A stretch of DNA of 64,000 nt from Herbiconiux ginsengi (GCF_900107435.1 NZ_FNPZ01000001.1:1646960-1710959), one strand, 5' to 3'; shown: positions 19,854 to 29,216, numbered from the stretch's first letter. A program made the numbers and translations. Notes: generated from the sequence alone by a model not told the origin.

Positions 19854-20243
19854 CTAGAAGGCGAGGGCGAGGAGGAAGAAGACGACTCCGAGGAGGGGGA
19901 GGGTGCCCTGCGTGGCGGCAGCCCGGAGGCGAGAGCGACCCGTGCTGAGGAGCACCACGGCGGCCGCGAACATCGAGCCCGCCGAGAAGACGGCGAGCGC
20001 GAAGCCGGCGTCGCGCGCATCCGTCCAGTAGAGGATGACGCCGAGGGCCGCACCCACGGCGAGGAACAGGTTGTAGAAGCCCTGGTTGTAGGCGAGCGGG
20101 GCCGTGGTGTCGGCATCCGCCTGGCTGGCGAGGCCGAAGCGCTTCCAGATGGCGGGGGTGCGCCAGCGCACGCTCTCCATGTACCAGATGTAGACGTGCA
20201 GCAGGGCGGCGAGCCCCACGAGAACGGATGCGACGATGGCCAT
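19854..20243 (-). CDS. DUF1304 membrane protein
   Basis: This 129-residue protein has four hydrophobic spans. The features AALLHVYIWYMESVRW, then YNQGFYNLFLAVGA, are characteristic of the DUF1304 family of small integral membrane proteins of unknown function. It is divergent from the epimerase gene and heads a short two-gene unit. Confidence 0.85.
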   Translation of the reverse strand: MAIVASVLVGLAALLHVYIWYMESVRWRTPAIWKRFGLASQADADTTAPLAYNQGFYNLFLAVGAALGVILYWTDARDAGFALAVFSAGSMFAAAVVLLSTGRSRLRAAATQGTLPLLGVVFFLLALAF

Positions 20244-20314
20244 GCGGTCAGCCTAGCGTCGGCTGTGCGCGGTACATTGGCGAACGCATCCGTTCGAGCG
20301 TCAGAGGGAGCCCC

Positions 20315-21178
20315 ATGGAGAACGTCGCCGTCACCGGTGGAAGCGGAAAACTCGGCAGGGCGGTGGTGCGCGAACTGCTCGACAGCGGATACGCGGTGGT
20401 GAATCTCGATCGGGCGCCGTCGCCCGATCCGGATGCGCGCGCCCAGTTCGTGCGCGTCGACCTGTCGAACTATGGCGAGGTCGCCGAGGCGCTCACCTCC
20501 GTCGACGACCGTTACCACCGAGTCGACGCCGTGGTGCACCTCGCCGCCATCCCGGCCCCGGGCATCCTCACCAACTCGGCGACCTTTGCCAACAACGTGC
20601 CGAGCACCTACAACGTCTTCGCCGCGGCGCAGGCGGCCGGCATCGACAACGTGGTGTGGGCCTCGAGCGAGACGGTGCTCGGGCTGCCGTTCACCGAGTC
20701 GCCGCCGCCGTCGTTCCCGGTCGACGAGTCGTATGCGGTGCGCCCGCAGTCGACCTACTCGCTCGGCAAGGCGGTCGAGGAGGAGATGGCGCGGCACTTC
20801 ACCCGCTGGAACCCGAACCTCAAGCTCATCGGCCTACGCTTCTCGAACGTGATGGACGTGGGCGACTACGCCGCCTTCCCCTCGTTCGAGGAGGAGCCCC
20901 TCTCGCGCGCCTGGAACGCCTGGGGCTACATCGATGCCCGCGACGGCGCGCAAGCCGTGCGCCTGTCACTGGAGAGCACCATCCGCGGCTTCGAGGCCTT
21001 CGTGATCGCAGCGGCCGACACCGTGATGTCGACCCCGTCGGCGGCCCTGGCGGCGGAGCACTTCCCGACGGTGCCGTTCACCCGCTCGGTCGACGGCACC
21101 GAGACCCTCCTCTCCATCGATCGCGCGCGAGAGCTCCTCTGGTTCACCCCGAAGCACTCGTGGCGCGACCACGTCTGA
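20315..21178 (+). CDS. NAD(P)-dependent epimerase/dehydratase (extended SDR)
   Basis: This 287-residue extended short-chain dehydrogenase has the nucleotide-binding loop VTGGSGKLGRAVV at the N-terminus, a catalytic Ser in ASSET near residue 115 and the YxxxK pair in STYSLGK near 145. Family members interconvert or oxidise nucleotide sugars or uronates; the substrate here is not determined. The frame extends upstream, but ATG 20315 follows AGAGGGAG and gives the canonical fold start. Confidence 0.88.
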   Translation: MENVAVTGGSGKLGRAVVRELLDSGYAVVNLDRAPSPDPDARAQFVRVDLSNYGEVAEALTSVDDRYHRVDAVVHLAAIPAPGILTNSATFANNVPSTYNVFAAAQAAGIDNVVWASSETVLGLPFTESPPPSFPVDESYAVRPQSTYSLGKAVEEEMARHFTRWNPNLKLIGLRFSNVMDVGDYAAFPSFEEEPLSRAWNAWGYIDARDGAQAVRLSLESTIRGFEAFVIAAADTVMSTPSAALAAEHFPTVPFTRSVDGTETLLSIDRARELLWFTPKHSWRDHV

Positions 21179-21210
21179 TCCCGCTTGCCGATGCGGCATG
21201 AAGCGAGATA

Positions 21211-21273
21211 TGCTCATCGCTTGAAGTGAGCAACCCTCACCCGGCGTGTTGCTCATCGCTCGAGTGAGGAACC
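21211..21273. repeat. duplicated palindromic element before a CWB2 gene
   Basis: Two near-identical 24-25 nt copies (21211-21235 and 21250-21273) share TGCTCATCGCT. Each copy is itself an inverted repeat (TGCTCA...TGAGCA and TTGCTCA...TGAGGAA). They occupy the leader of the wall-protein gene that starts at 21279. They could be tandem operator sites or RNA hairpins. Confidence 0.5.
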
Positions 21274-21278
21274 CGCCC

Positions 21279-23570
21279 ATGCCTGCTGCACTCCGCCGAC
21301 GCATCCTGCCCGCCGTGGCTCTGAGCGTCGCGATCTCCCTCTTCGCCGGTCTGCCCGAGGCCCAGGCGGCGGGCGGGGCGACGCCGGCGCCTGGGGAGAC
21401 GCAGCTGATCAGTGCCAGCCCCACGGGGACCCCGGGGGACGACCAGTCAAGCCAGACTTCGGTGTCGGCTGATGGCAGATTCGTGGCCTTCACTTCTGCG
21501 GCTCGTAACCTCACCAACTTGCCTGTGCCGCCCTCAAAATCTCAGGTGTACGTGCGAGACGTCACGAGTGGGCAGACCGTGCTTGTGAGTGTCGACGCCG
21601 CGGGAAAGGCGGGAGGCGATGGGCATTCGTACGACCCCTCCATCTCCGACGACGGCCGGTATGTGGCGTTCACGTCATATGCAACCGATCTCGACGCTTC
21701 AGTCGCCTTCGATGGTCACTCTCAGATTCACCTGCGAGATCTGATGACCGGCACGACACAACTGGTCAGCAGGAACGTCGCCGGCACGGCTGCGGGCATC
21801 TACAACTCGTTCGATCCGGCGCTGTCCGGTGATGGATCGCGGTTGGCTTTCGGGTCGGTCGCGACGAATCTGTTGCCGGGAACCTCTGTCGACGTCAGTC
21901 AGATCTTCGGGGCCGAGATGAAGAGTGGGGCGATGACGGTCGTCAGGATACTCAGCGTGCGCGACGCGACTCTGAGCTCGCCGGGTCAGATCGGAAACGA
22001 TGATTCGTACTCTCCGTCATTGTCGCGAGACGGCAATGTCGTGGCATTCTCGTCGCAGTCGACGAATCTCAGCTCGAACGCGGTTTCGGGCACGGTCTCT
22101 CAGATCTTTCTGCACGCGATCGACTCTGGCAGCACGGGGTTGGTGAGCGTTGCCACCGACAGTGCCAGCGGTGGCAATGGCGATTCGAACCGCCCTGTGG
22201 TCTCCGCAGATGGTCGGCGCATAGCGTACGACTCGAAGGCCGGTAACCTCTCGCCGAAATCCGTCGGCACCGTCGATGAGCAGGTCTATCTGCGAGACAC
22301 GACGGCGATCCCGTCTGAGTTGGTGAGTGTGAATCAGTTCGGCGACAAGGCCGCCAGTGGTCAGTCGCTCTCCGCCTCGCTGTCCGACGACGGGCAACGG
22401 GTGGCTTTCGTCTCGTACGCCAAGGATCTGGTTCGGGCTGACACTCGGGGTGTCAGGCAGGTGTACTGGCGTGATGTCCGGCTGGGCGTAACGGGCCTCG
22501 TCAGTGCCACAGTGGCCGACCCGCTGAGAGGCAGCGGCGGCTCGGGCGGTGGTTACCCGAGCATCTCGGGCGACGGGCGACTCGTCGCGTTCAGCGCAGT
22601 GCGCGACCTGCCGGGCGGCACGGAGACCGAGCCCGCGCAGACCTACCTCCAGGGGCTGCAGGGGCCGCGAGTGGAGCGGATCGGCGGGGCAGATCGGTTC
22701 GCCGTGTCGGCCTCGGCATCGGCGAAGACCTTCCCGCCCGGGGTGCCCGTTGCGTACGTCGCCTCGGGTGCCGTGTTCAGTGATGCGCTCTCCGGATCGG
22801 CGATCGCGGGCGCGCAGGGTGGGCCGGTCTTGCTCGTCGGCAAGGACTCCGTGCCGGACGCGATCGCCGCCGAGTTGAGGAGACTCAAACCCGCGAAGAT
22901 CGTCGTGCTCGGCGGGCTCAACACCATCAGCGCCGATGTGGAGAGGGCACTCAGTGCGTTCGGCGCGGGGGTATCGCGAATCGCCGGAGCCGATCGATTC
23001 GCCGTGTCGGCGTCCATTTCGGCGAACGGATTCGCTCCGGGCGTCGACACTGCCTACGTGGCATCCGGCGCCGTGTTCCCCGACGCCCTGTCGGGGTCCG
23101 CCGCGGCCGGCCTCCTCGGTGGACCCGTGCTGCTGGTCGAGAAAGACTCCGTTCCCGCCGCCATCGCCGCCGAGCTCAACCGGCTGAAGCCCAAGAACAT
23201 CGTGGTGCTCGGCGGCATCAACACGATCTCCGATGCCACCTTCATGAAGCTGAAACCCCTGGCGACCCAGATCAGGCGGGTGGACGGGGCAGATCGCTTC
23301 GAGGTCTCGGCGAACGTGTCCCAGGACGCGTTCTCGGGCCGTGACGTGGTCTATGTGGCGTCGGGAGCCGTGTTCCCCGACGCGCTCTCGGGGTCGGCTG
23401 CCGCGATTGCGGACAAGAGCCCGGTGCTCTTGGTCACGAAGGATTCGATTCCGCCCTCGGTTGCGACGCAACTGGATCGCCTCGACCCATACCGCATAGT
23501 CGTGCTCGGCGGACCGAACACGATCTCCGACACGGTGAAGGGCGCGCTAGAGGAATATCTCCGCAGGTGA
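21279..23570 (+). CDS. secreted beta-propeller protein with three CWB2 anchor modules
   Basis: This is a 763-residue exported protein. The signal peptide covers residues 1-30, with cleavage expected near EAQA-A. Residues about 40-460 hold seven repeats of the type S-x-DGRxVAFxS followed by an xQVYxRD strand and LVS, a PD40/WD40-like propeller. Three CW_binding_2 modules (PF04122) begin at about residues 465, 566 and 666, each with a G-ADRF/AVS start, YVASGAVFPDALSGSAAAG and IVVLGGxNTIS. In clostridia three such modules together bind an anionic wall polymer, so surface anchoring is the expected role. The ligand of the propeller is unknown. The frame is open 11 codons upstream, but ATG 21279 opens the signal peptide. 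Confidence 0.87.
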   Translation: MPAALRRRILPAVALSVAISLFAGLPEAQAAGGATPAPGETQLISASPTGTPGDDQSSQTSVSADGRFVAFTSAARNLTNLPVPPSKSQVYVRDVTSGQTVLVSVDAAGKAGGDGHSYDPSISDDGRYVAFTSYATDLDASVAFDGHSQIHLRDLMTGTTQLVSRNVAGTAAGIYNSFDPALSGDGSRLAFGSVATNLLPGTSVDVSQIFGAEMKSGAMTVVRILSVRDATLSSPGQIGNDDSYSPSLSRDGNVVAFSSQSTNLSSNAVSGTVSQIFLHAIDSGSTGLVSVATDSASGGNGDSNRPVVSADGRRIAYDSKAGNLSPKSVGTVDEQVYLRDTTAIPSELVSVNQFGDKAASGQSLSASLSDDGQRVAFVSYAKDLVRADTRGVRQVYWRDVRLGVTGLVSATVADPLRGSGGSGGGYPSISGDGRLVAFSAVRDLPGGTETEPAQTYLQGLQGPRVERIGGADRFAVSASASAKTFPPGVPVAYVASGAVFSDALSGSAIAGAQGGPVLLVGKDSVPDAIAAELRRLKPAKIVVLGGLNTISADVERALSAFGAGVSRIAGADRFAVSASISANGFAPGVDTAYVASGAVFPDALSGSAAAGLLGGPVLLVEKDSVPAAIAAELNRLKPKNIVVLGGINTISDATFMKLKPLATQIRRVDGADRFEVSANVSQDAFSGRDVVYVASGAVFPDALSGSAAAIADKSPVLLVTKDSIPPSVATQLDRLDPYRIVVLGGPNTISDTVKGALEEYLRR

Positions 23571-23607
23571 ACGGGGGCTGCGGAGAAGCTGGAGGAACGC
23601 CCCGAAT

Positions 23608-23642
23608 CTGACCGATCGGACAGTGGCTGACCGATCGGTCAG
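23608..23642. promoter_or_regulatory. tandem TetR operator palindromes
   Basis: CTGACCGATCGGTCAG (23627-23642) is a perfect 16-bp palindrome. CTGACCGATCGGACAG (23608-23623) is the same sequence with one mismatch, 19 bp upstream. The promoter-proximal copy abuts the TAGGGT box before tetR, so binding should repress the tetR-MMPL-YhgE/Pip unit. Confidence 0.75.
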
Positions 23643-23644
23643 GC

Positions 23645-23650
23645 TAGGGT
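23645..23650 (+). promoter_or_regulatory. -10 box of leaderless tetR promoter
   Basis: TAGGGT ends 7 nt before the GTG of tetR, so transcription should begin at or next to the start codon. There is no Shine-Dalgarno sequence in the gap. Confidence 0.55.
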
Positions 23651-23657
23651 CGGAAGC

Positions 23658-24242
23658 GTGCCTTCTCCCCAGCCGATTCCCCGCATCCAGACCGATGTGA
23701 GCGCCGAACTGCGCCAGATCGCGCTGCAGATGTTCGCCGAGAACGGCTACACCGGCACGAGCCTGCAGCAGATCGCCGATGCGGCCGGCTACTCGAAGTC
23801 GAGTGTGCTCTACCACTTCTCGTCGAAGGAAGCCCTCTTCGAGGAGGCAATCGCACCCGCCGTCGAGCGACTCGGCACCTTCCTCGCCTCGACCGTCGCG
23901 CGCGCCTCCTCGCGTGAGCTGCGTGAAGCCTTCGTGGTGGAGTTCGTCGACCTGCTGCTCGAATACCGCCTGGCCGCGCACATCATCATCAACCAAGGGC
24001 AGACCCTCGGCGACATCCGCTCGATCGACCAAGCGCTCGGCTACATGGCGCAGATCGGCGAGGCCTTCATGTCCGAACTGCCCACCACCCAGCAGCGCGT
24101 GCGGTTGGGCATCGCGCTCGCCGGCGCCGCCTACATCCTCGTCGCCGCCCCCGCGGGCAACGTCCTCATGGAACCCGTCGACGAGGTCAGGGAGGCCCTC
24201 ATCGACGTGGTCACCGAGCTGATCCTGCCCCTCGCGGGCTGA
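23658..24242 (+). CDS. TetR-family repressor
   Basis: This 194-residue protein has an N-terminal TetR helix-turn-helix ([31 protein letters not shown]) and an all-helical ligand domain. It is the first gene of a unit with an MMPL transporter and a YhgE/Pip protein, and two palindromic operators precede it. It most likely controls its own unit in response to a hydrophobic or membrane-active compound. Confidence 0.92.
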   Translation: MPSPQPIPRIQTDVSAELRQIALQMFAENGYTGTSLQQIADAAGYSKSSVLYHFSSKEALFEEAIAPAVERLGTFLASTVARASSRELREAFVVEFVDLLLEYRLAAHIIINQGQTLGDIRSIDQALGYMAQIGEAFMSELPTTQQRVRLGIALAGAAYILVAAPAGNVLMEPVDEVREALIDVVTELILPLAG

Positions 24243-24285
24243 TTTCCCTCACGCACCTTCCCTACGAACACCGAGGAGCCCTCCC

Positions 24286-27200
24286 GTGGCGACACTGCTC
24301 TACCGAATCGGACGATTCGCCTTTCGCAAAGCCTGGTACGTGGTGGCCGCCTGGGTACTCGTGCTCGGCGCCCTGCTCGGCACGGGTCTCGCGCTCGGGG
24401 GTCAGACGCAGGAGAGCTTCACCATCCCGGGCACCGAGTCGCAGCAGGCCATCGACAAGCTCGAGAACCTGTTCCCCTCCGCCGCGGGCGCCGCGGCCAC
24501 GGTGGTGATCGTGGCCCCCGACGGGCAGAGCGTCAACGACGACACGGTGAAGCAGGAGATCAGCGCCGTCGCCGACGACCTTGGCAAGCTCGACCAGGTG
24601 GCCGCGGTCATCAGCCCCTACTCCGAGTACGCCACCAACGCCATCTCCGACGACGGCACCACGGCCCTGCTCAAGGTGCAGTTCGACGGCCCGGCGACGG
24701 ATGTCACCGACGACACCCTGAAGCAGGTCACCACCGCCGGCGACACCCTCGATGCCGACGGCATGACCGTCTCCTACGGCGGCGAGGTGTTCACGAACCA
24801 GACCTTCGGTCTCACCATCACGGAGGGCATCGGCGTGCTCTTCGCCGGAATCGTGCTCTTCATCACCTTCGGTTCGCTGCTCGCCGCGGGCCTGCCGCTG
24901 CTCTCGGCCCTGATCGGGGTCGGCGTCTCGTTCGCCGGCATCACGGTGGTCGCCGCATTCACCAGCGTCTCGAGCACGGCTCCGATGCTCGCGGTGATGA
25001 TCGGCCTCGCGGTCGGCATCGACTACGCGCTGTTCATCCTCTCGAGACACCGATCTCAGTTGGCGCAGGGAATGGATGCGGAGGAGTCGGCGGCGCAATC
25101 GGTCGCCACCGCCGGCGCCGCGGTCGTGTTCGCCGGCCTCACAGTGATCATCGCTCTGCTCGGCCTCCTCGTGGTGGGCATCCCGTTCCTGTCCGTGATG
25201 GGCGTCGCGGCGGCCTTCGCGGTCTTCGCGGCGGTGACCATCGCCATCACACTGCTGCCCGCCATCATGGGCATCTCGAAGGGCAAGCTCGCGCCGAAGC
25301 CGGGTTCGCGGTCCGCGCGCCGGGCCATCGCAGCCGCCTCGCACGACGACGAGAGCGCCGCAGAGAGGGCCGGGAACGCGGAAAACGGCGCCGTGGAGGG
25401 CGAGTCGAGCGCCGCCGCCACACCGGCCAAACCCGCCAAGCCCTCCCTCGGTGGCCGCTGGGTGCGCCTGGTGATGAAGGCGCCGATCGTCTTCATCGTG
25501 GCGGTGGTCGGCCTGCTCGGCGTGGCCTCGATCCCGGCCTTCAGCCTCGACCTCAACCTGCCCACCGCGGCTTCGCTACCGGAGAGCTCGTCGGCCCGCA
25601 TCGCCTACGACACCATCGCCGACAAGTTCGGCCCCGGCTACAACGGCACCATCGTGGTGGTGGCCGACATCACGCAGACCACCGACATCCAGAACGACCT
25701 CGCGGGCATCCGGAGCGACCTCGAAGCCGTCGACGGCGTCGCCACGGTCGGCCCCGGCATCCCCGATGAGACCCTCGACACCGCGATCTTCCAGGTGGTG
25801 CCCACGACTGCGCCCGACGCGCCAGAGACCAAAGCGCTCGTCGAGCGGCTGCGCGACATGAAGGGCGAGGTCGAGGCGCAATACGGCACTCCCTTCACGG
25901 TGAGCGGCCAGACGGCTGTGGCGATCGACGTCTCGAACCAGCTGTCGAATGCGCTGATCCCGTTCGGCATCCTGGTGATCGGCCTGTCGATCCTGCTGCT
26001 CGCCATGGTGTTCCGTTCGATCGCCGTGCCCGTCAAAGCAGCGCTCGGCTTCGCGCTCTCGGTCGGCGCCTCGTTCGGTGTCACGGTCGCGGTGTTCCAG
26101 AACGGCCTGTTCGCCGACCTGCTCGGCGTGCACTCGACGGGCCCGATCATCAGCTTCCTCCCCATCCTGCTGATGGCCATCCTGTTCGGCCTGGCCATGG
26201 ACTACGAGGTGTTCCTCGTCTCCGGTATGCGCGAGGAGTACGTGAAGACCAAGGATGCCAAGCGGGCGGTGCGGGTGGGCTTCCAGCACGGCGCCCGGGT
26301 CGTGACCGCGGCGGCGCTCATCATGTTCTTCGTGTTCTTCGCCTTCGTGCCCGAGGGGGAGGGGGCCATCAAGGCCATCGCGCTCGCCCTCGCGGTCGGC
26401 GTGTTCGTCGACGCCTTCCTCGTGCGCATGACCCTCGTGCCCGCCGTCATGACCCTGCTCGGCAAGCACGCCTGGTATCTGCCGAAGTGGCTCGGACGCA
26501 TCCTGCCGAACGTCGATGTGGAGGGTGAGAGCCTGCGCGGCCACATCGAGGAGCGCGAGTGGGCCCGCCGGCACGAGGGAGCGGTCACGGCCGAAGACCT
26601 CGCGGTGGAGGGGTCGGGGGCGCCCGTGTCGTTCGACATCCCGGCCGGATCGGTCGCCGTGGTCACCGGAGAGACCGCCGCCCGTCGCCTCATCGGCGCC
26701 GCGGTCGCGGGCCGGATCGCGCCCGATTCGGGGCATCTGCAAGTGCTCGGGCACTGCCTACCCTCCGAATCGGGGCCGGTGGCCAAGCGCGTCACCCTGG
26801 TCGATCTCGATTCGCGGCGACCGGATGCCACCACCACCGTCGGCGACGCCCTCAACGAACGTCTGCGGCTGGGTCTGCCCTGGTTCCGCCGGGTTCCGCC
26901 GGGCGATGCCGACGAGCTGGTCGTGCGCATCAACCGCGCTCTCGCCGGCGTCGAGGGAGAGGCCCCGATGGACATCCACCGCACCCTGGGCGAACTCACG
27001 CCGCTCGCGCAGTCGCTGCTCGCGGTGGCGCTCGGCGTGGCTGATCGCTCCGACGTGCTCGTGGTCGACGCGGGTGACGGCGACTTCGCGCATCCGTCGA
27101 CCCCCGCCTTCGCCGGCGCGGTCGCGAGCATCGCCGACCGGTCGACCACCGTGATCATCGGCCTCGAGTCGGAGCCCGCCGGTCACGCCTCGACCGTCGG

Positions 27201-27303
27201 CGATCGCGCCCTCGTGCGCATCGCCTTGCCCGGCTCCGATCCGGGTGCCTCCCAGACCATTCCATCCACTGACCCGTCCGCTTCGAAGGGAGGCCCCCGA
27301 TGA
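24286..27303 (+). CDS. MMPL transporter fused to a degenerate ABC ATPase domain
   Basis: This 1005-residue protein has an N-terminal MMPL/RND-like transporter (about residues 1-770, twelve spans with two extracytoplasmic domains and a cytoplasmic Ala/Glu linker near 355-390). Its C-terminal 200 residues (about 780-985) resemble an ABC nucleotide-binding domain in order and spacing: GETAARRLIGA replaces Walker A (near 795), PDSGHLQVLG follows as in ABC proteins, LGELTPLAQ replaces LSGGQ, and DVLVVDAGDGD (near 923) matches Walker B. The Walker A lysine, catalytic Glu and switch His are absent, so ATP hydrolysis is unlikely. MMPL proteins move lipids or siderophores by proton motive force. The stop overlaps the next gene (ATGA). 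Confidence 0.85.
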   Translation: MATLLYRIGRFAFRKAWYVVAAWVLVLGALLGTGLALGGQTQESFTIPGTESQQAIDKLENLFPSAAGAAATVVIVAPDGQSVNDDTVKQEISAVADDLGKLDQVAAVISPYSEYATNAISDDGTTALLKVQFDGPATDVTDDTLKQVTTAGDTLDADGMTVSYGGEVFTNQTFGLTITEGIGVLFAGIVLFITFGSLLAAGLPLLSALIGVGVSFAGITVVAAFTSVSSTAPMLAVMIGLAVGIDYALFILSRHRSQLAQGMDAEESAAQSVATAGAAVVFAGLTVIIALLGLLVVGIPFLSVMGVAAAFAVFAAVTIAITLLPAIMGISKGKLAPKPGSRSARRAIAAASHDDESAAERAGNAENGAVEGESSAAATPAKPAKPSLGGRWVRLVMKAPIVFIVAVVGLLGVASIPAFSLDLNLPTAASLPESSSARIAYDTIADKFGPGYNGTIVVVADITQTTDIQNDLAGIRSDLEAVDGVATVGPGIPDETLDTAIFQVVPTTAPDAPETKALVERLRDMKGEVEAQYGTPFTVSGQTAVAIDVSNQLSNALIPFGILVIGLSILLLAMVFRSIAVPVKAALGFALSVGASFGVTVAVFQNGLFADLLGVHSTGPIISFLPILLMAILFGLAMDYEVFLVSGMREEYVKTKDAKRAVRVGFQHGARVVTAAALIMFFVFFAFVPEGEGAIKAIALALAVGVFVDAFLVRMTLVPAVMTLLGKHAWYLPKWLGRILPNVDVEGESLRGHIEEREWARRHEGAVTAEDLAVEGSGAPVSFDIPAGSVAVVTGETAARRLIGAAVAGRIAPDSGHLQVLGHCLPSESGPVAKRVTLVDLDSRRPDATTTVGDALNERLRLGLPWFRRVPPGDADELVVRINRALAGVEGEAPMDIHRTLGELTPLAQSLLAVALGVADRSDVLVVDAGDGDFAHPSTPAFAGAVASIADRSTTVIIGLESEPAGHASTVGDRALVRIALPGSDPGASQTIPSTDPSASKGGPR

Positions 27304-29120
27304 GCAGTTCGACCACCACGCCGACGCCCCGGATGCGCCGCCGCACCAAGATCGTCCTCGTCGTTCTCGCCGCGCTCGCCGTGGCCTTCACCCCCCTCGC
27401 GGTGAACGGCCTGTTCGCCGGCGCACTGTCGGAAGCCGACACGAACATCAGCAGCGTGCCCGCCGCGATCGTGAACAACGACAAGATGACCACGACCACG
27501 AACGCCGATGGCACCACGTCGACGAACTTCGCCGGCCGCGGTCTCGTCACCGAGCTGACGGGTGCCGGGCAGACGGGGTTCGACTGGCACGCCACGAACT
27601 CCGACGACGCGAAGAAGGGCCTCGAGAACGGCACGTACTACGCGGTGCTGACGATCCCTGAGGACTTCTCGGCCACCCTCAACTCGCTCGGCACCGCCGA
27701 CCCGAAGCAGGGCCTCATCGACATCACCACCGACGACTCGCACGGTTACCTCTCGGGCGTGCTCGCGAGCACCGTCGCCTCGGCGGTGCAGGCCGGCTTC
27801 GGGCAGCAGGTCACGGCGCAGGTCGTGAACGGTATCTACACCAGCTTCGGAACGGTCGGCACGAGCCTCTCGGATGCGGCGGGCGGCGCCACGCAGCTCG
27901 CCACCGGGGCCGACGGCCTGGCGACGGGCGCCACACAGCTCGCCGACGGGGCCACGCAATTGACCTCGGGCCTCACTCAGTACACGGATGGGGTGAGCCA
28001 GCTCTCGGGCGGGCTCGACCAAGCCTCCACCGGTGTTCGCAGCTATGCCGATGGCATCTACACGGCGTCGACGAACCTCGACAAGCTGAATGCCGGTATC
28101 CAGCAGATCCCCACCGTTCCTGAGGAGTTGAAGCAGGGTCTCGCTCAACTCACAGCCGGCCTTTCTTCCGCCGCTGCTGGGGGTGGTCCACTGGCCGATG
28201 GCATCGCCGACGCTGCATCCGGTGCCGACACCCTCGCCTCCAACGGCCCCGCTCTCGTGGCCGGTGCCGAGCAACTCGGCGCTGGTGCGACCCAGTTGTC
28301 GACCGGCGCCACACAGCTCGGCGACGGAGCCCGCACGCTCGCGTCGGGTCTGCAGTCGGGTGCCGACCAGCTCAGCGCGAACACGTCCTCCGACACCTCC
28401 TCCTCCGCCGACGTCGTGGCGCAGCCCGTGAAGGTCGACGTCAGCACCGTGAACCAAGTGACGAACGTCGGTCAGATCGTGTCGACCATCCTGCTCCCCA
28501 CCGCCCTCTGGATCGGGGCGCTCGCGCTCTTCCTCTGGCTGCGGCCGTTCTCGCGAGCCGTGCTCGCAAGTTCGGCGACGACCGCGCGACTCACGGCGCG
28601 CACCTTCGCCCGCGCATCCGGAATCGCTGCGGCTCAGGTCGTGCTGCTGGTGGCCTTCCTGCACCTCGCACTCGGCGTGGCCTGGAGCTCTCTCCCGGCC
28701 ACCCTCGGCTTCTCACTGATCGTGGCGCTCGCCTTCACGGCGTTCCACCAGTTCCTCGCCACCGCGTTCGGCCGGGTGGGCGCTGTCATATCGCTGGTGC
28801 TGCTCGCGCTGCAGCTCGCGGCGACGGGAGGGCTCTATCCGGTCGAGATCCTCTCCGGCCCGTTCCAGGTGATCAACGCCATCAGTCCGCTGAGCTACGC
28901 GGTCTCCGGCATCCAGGCCATCATCACCGGCGGCGACGCGGGCACCGTCGTGACCGCGGCGCTCGTGATGGCCGGGATGCTCGTGCTGAGCATCCTGCTC
29001 GCCGCCTTCGCACTGGCGCGGCGCCGCCGGCCGGTGGAGATCGGGTGGCTGGTGCCCGCGCGCCGTGCCCTGCCGGGCAAGCCGAAGCCGCGCACGGCGC
29101 CGCGACCCGGCATCGCCTGA
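27300..29120 (+). CDS. YhgE/Pip-family membrane protein
   Basis: This 606-residue protein has one N-terminal span, a large extracytoplasmic region, and five or six C-terminal spans of the ABC-2 permease type. The middle (about 190-360) has heptad-like repeats of A-x-QLAxGAxxLxxG (ATQLADGATQLTSG), typical of YhgE/Pip proteins such as phage infection protein and ESX-like EsaA relatives, and predicted to form a long helical stalk. It overlaps the MMPL gene by 4 nt, so the two probably work together in envelope transport. ABC-2-like spans next to a pseudo-ABC domain in the partner suggest a complex. Confidence 0.88.
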   Translation: MSSSTTTPTPRMRRRTKIVLVVLAALAVAFTPLAVNGLFAGALSEADTNISSVPAAIVNNDKMTTTTNADGTTSTNFAGRGLVTELTGAGQTGFDWHATNSDDAKKGLENGTYYAVLTIPEDFSATLNSLGTADPKQGLIDITTDDSHGYLSGVLASTVASAVQAGFGQQVTAQVVNGIYTSFGTVGTSLSDAAGGATQLATGADGLATGATQLADGATQLTSGLTQYTDGVSQLSGGLDQASTGVRSYADGIYTASTNLDKLNAGIQQIPTVPEELKQGLAQLTAGLSSAAAGGGPLADGIADAASGADTLASNGPALVAGAEQLGAGATQLSTGATQLGDGARTLASGLQSGADQLSANTSSDTSSSADVVAQPVKVDVSTVNQVTNVGQIVSTILLPTALWIGALALFLWLRPFSRAVLASSATTARLTARTFARASGIAAAQVVLLVAFLHLALGVAWSSLPATLGFSLIVALAFTAFHQFLATAFGRVGAVISLVLLALQLAATGGLYPVEILSGPFQVINAISPLSYAVSGIQAIITGGDAGTVVTAALVMAGMLVLSILLAAFALARRRRPVEIGWLVPARRALPGKPKPRTAPRPGIA

Positions 29121-29131
29121 CCGGTTTCGCG

Positions 29132-29203
29132 CGGACTTCTCCGAACGTGGCGACGACCGCCCTGCCCTGCGGCCGCGCGTGCCGTGTCGTTGGGAGAAGT
29201 TCG
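29132..29203. repeat. 72-bp element with long imperfect inverted ends
   Basis: CGGACTTCTCCGAACG (29132-29147) matches the reverse complement of CGTTGGGAGAAGTTCG (29188-29203) at 14 of 16 positions. The element fills the gap between the convergent YhgE/Pip and reductase genes and may act as a bidirectional terminator or be a small dispersed palindromic repeat. Confidence 0.45.
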
Positions 29204-29216
29204 AGCGTTCGGTTGC

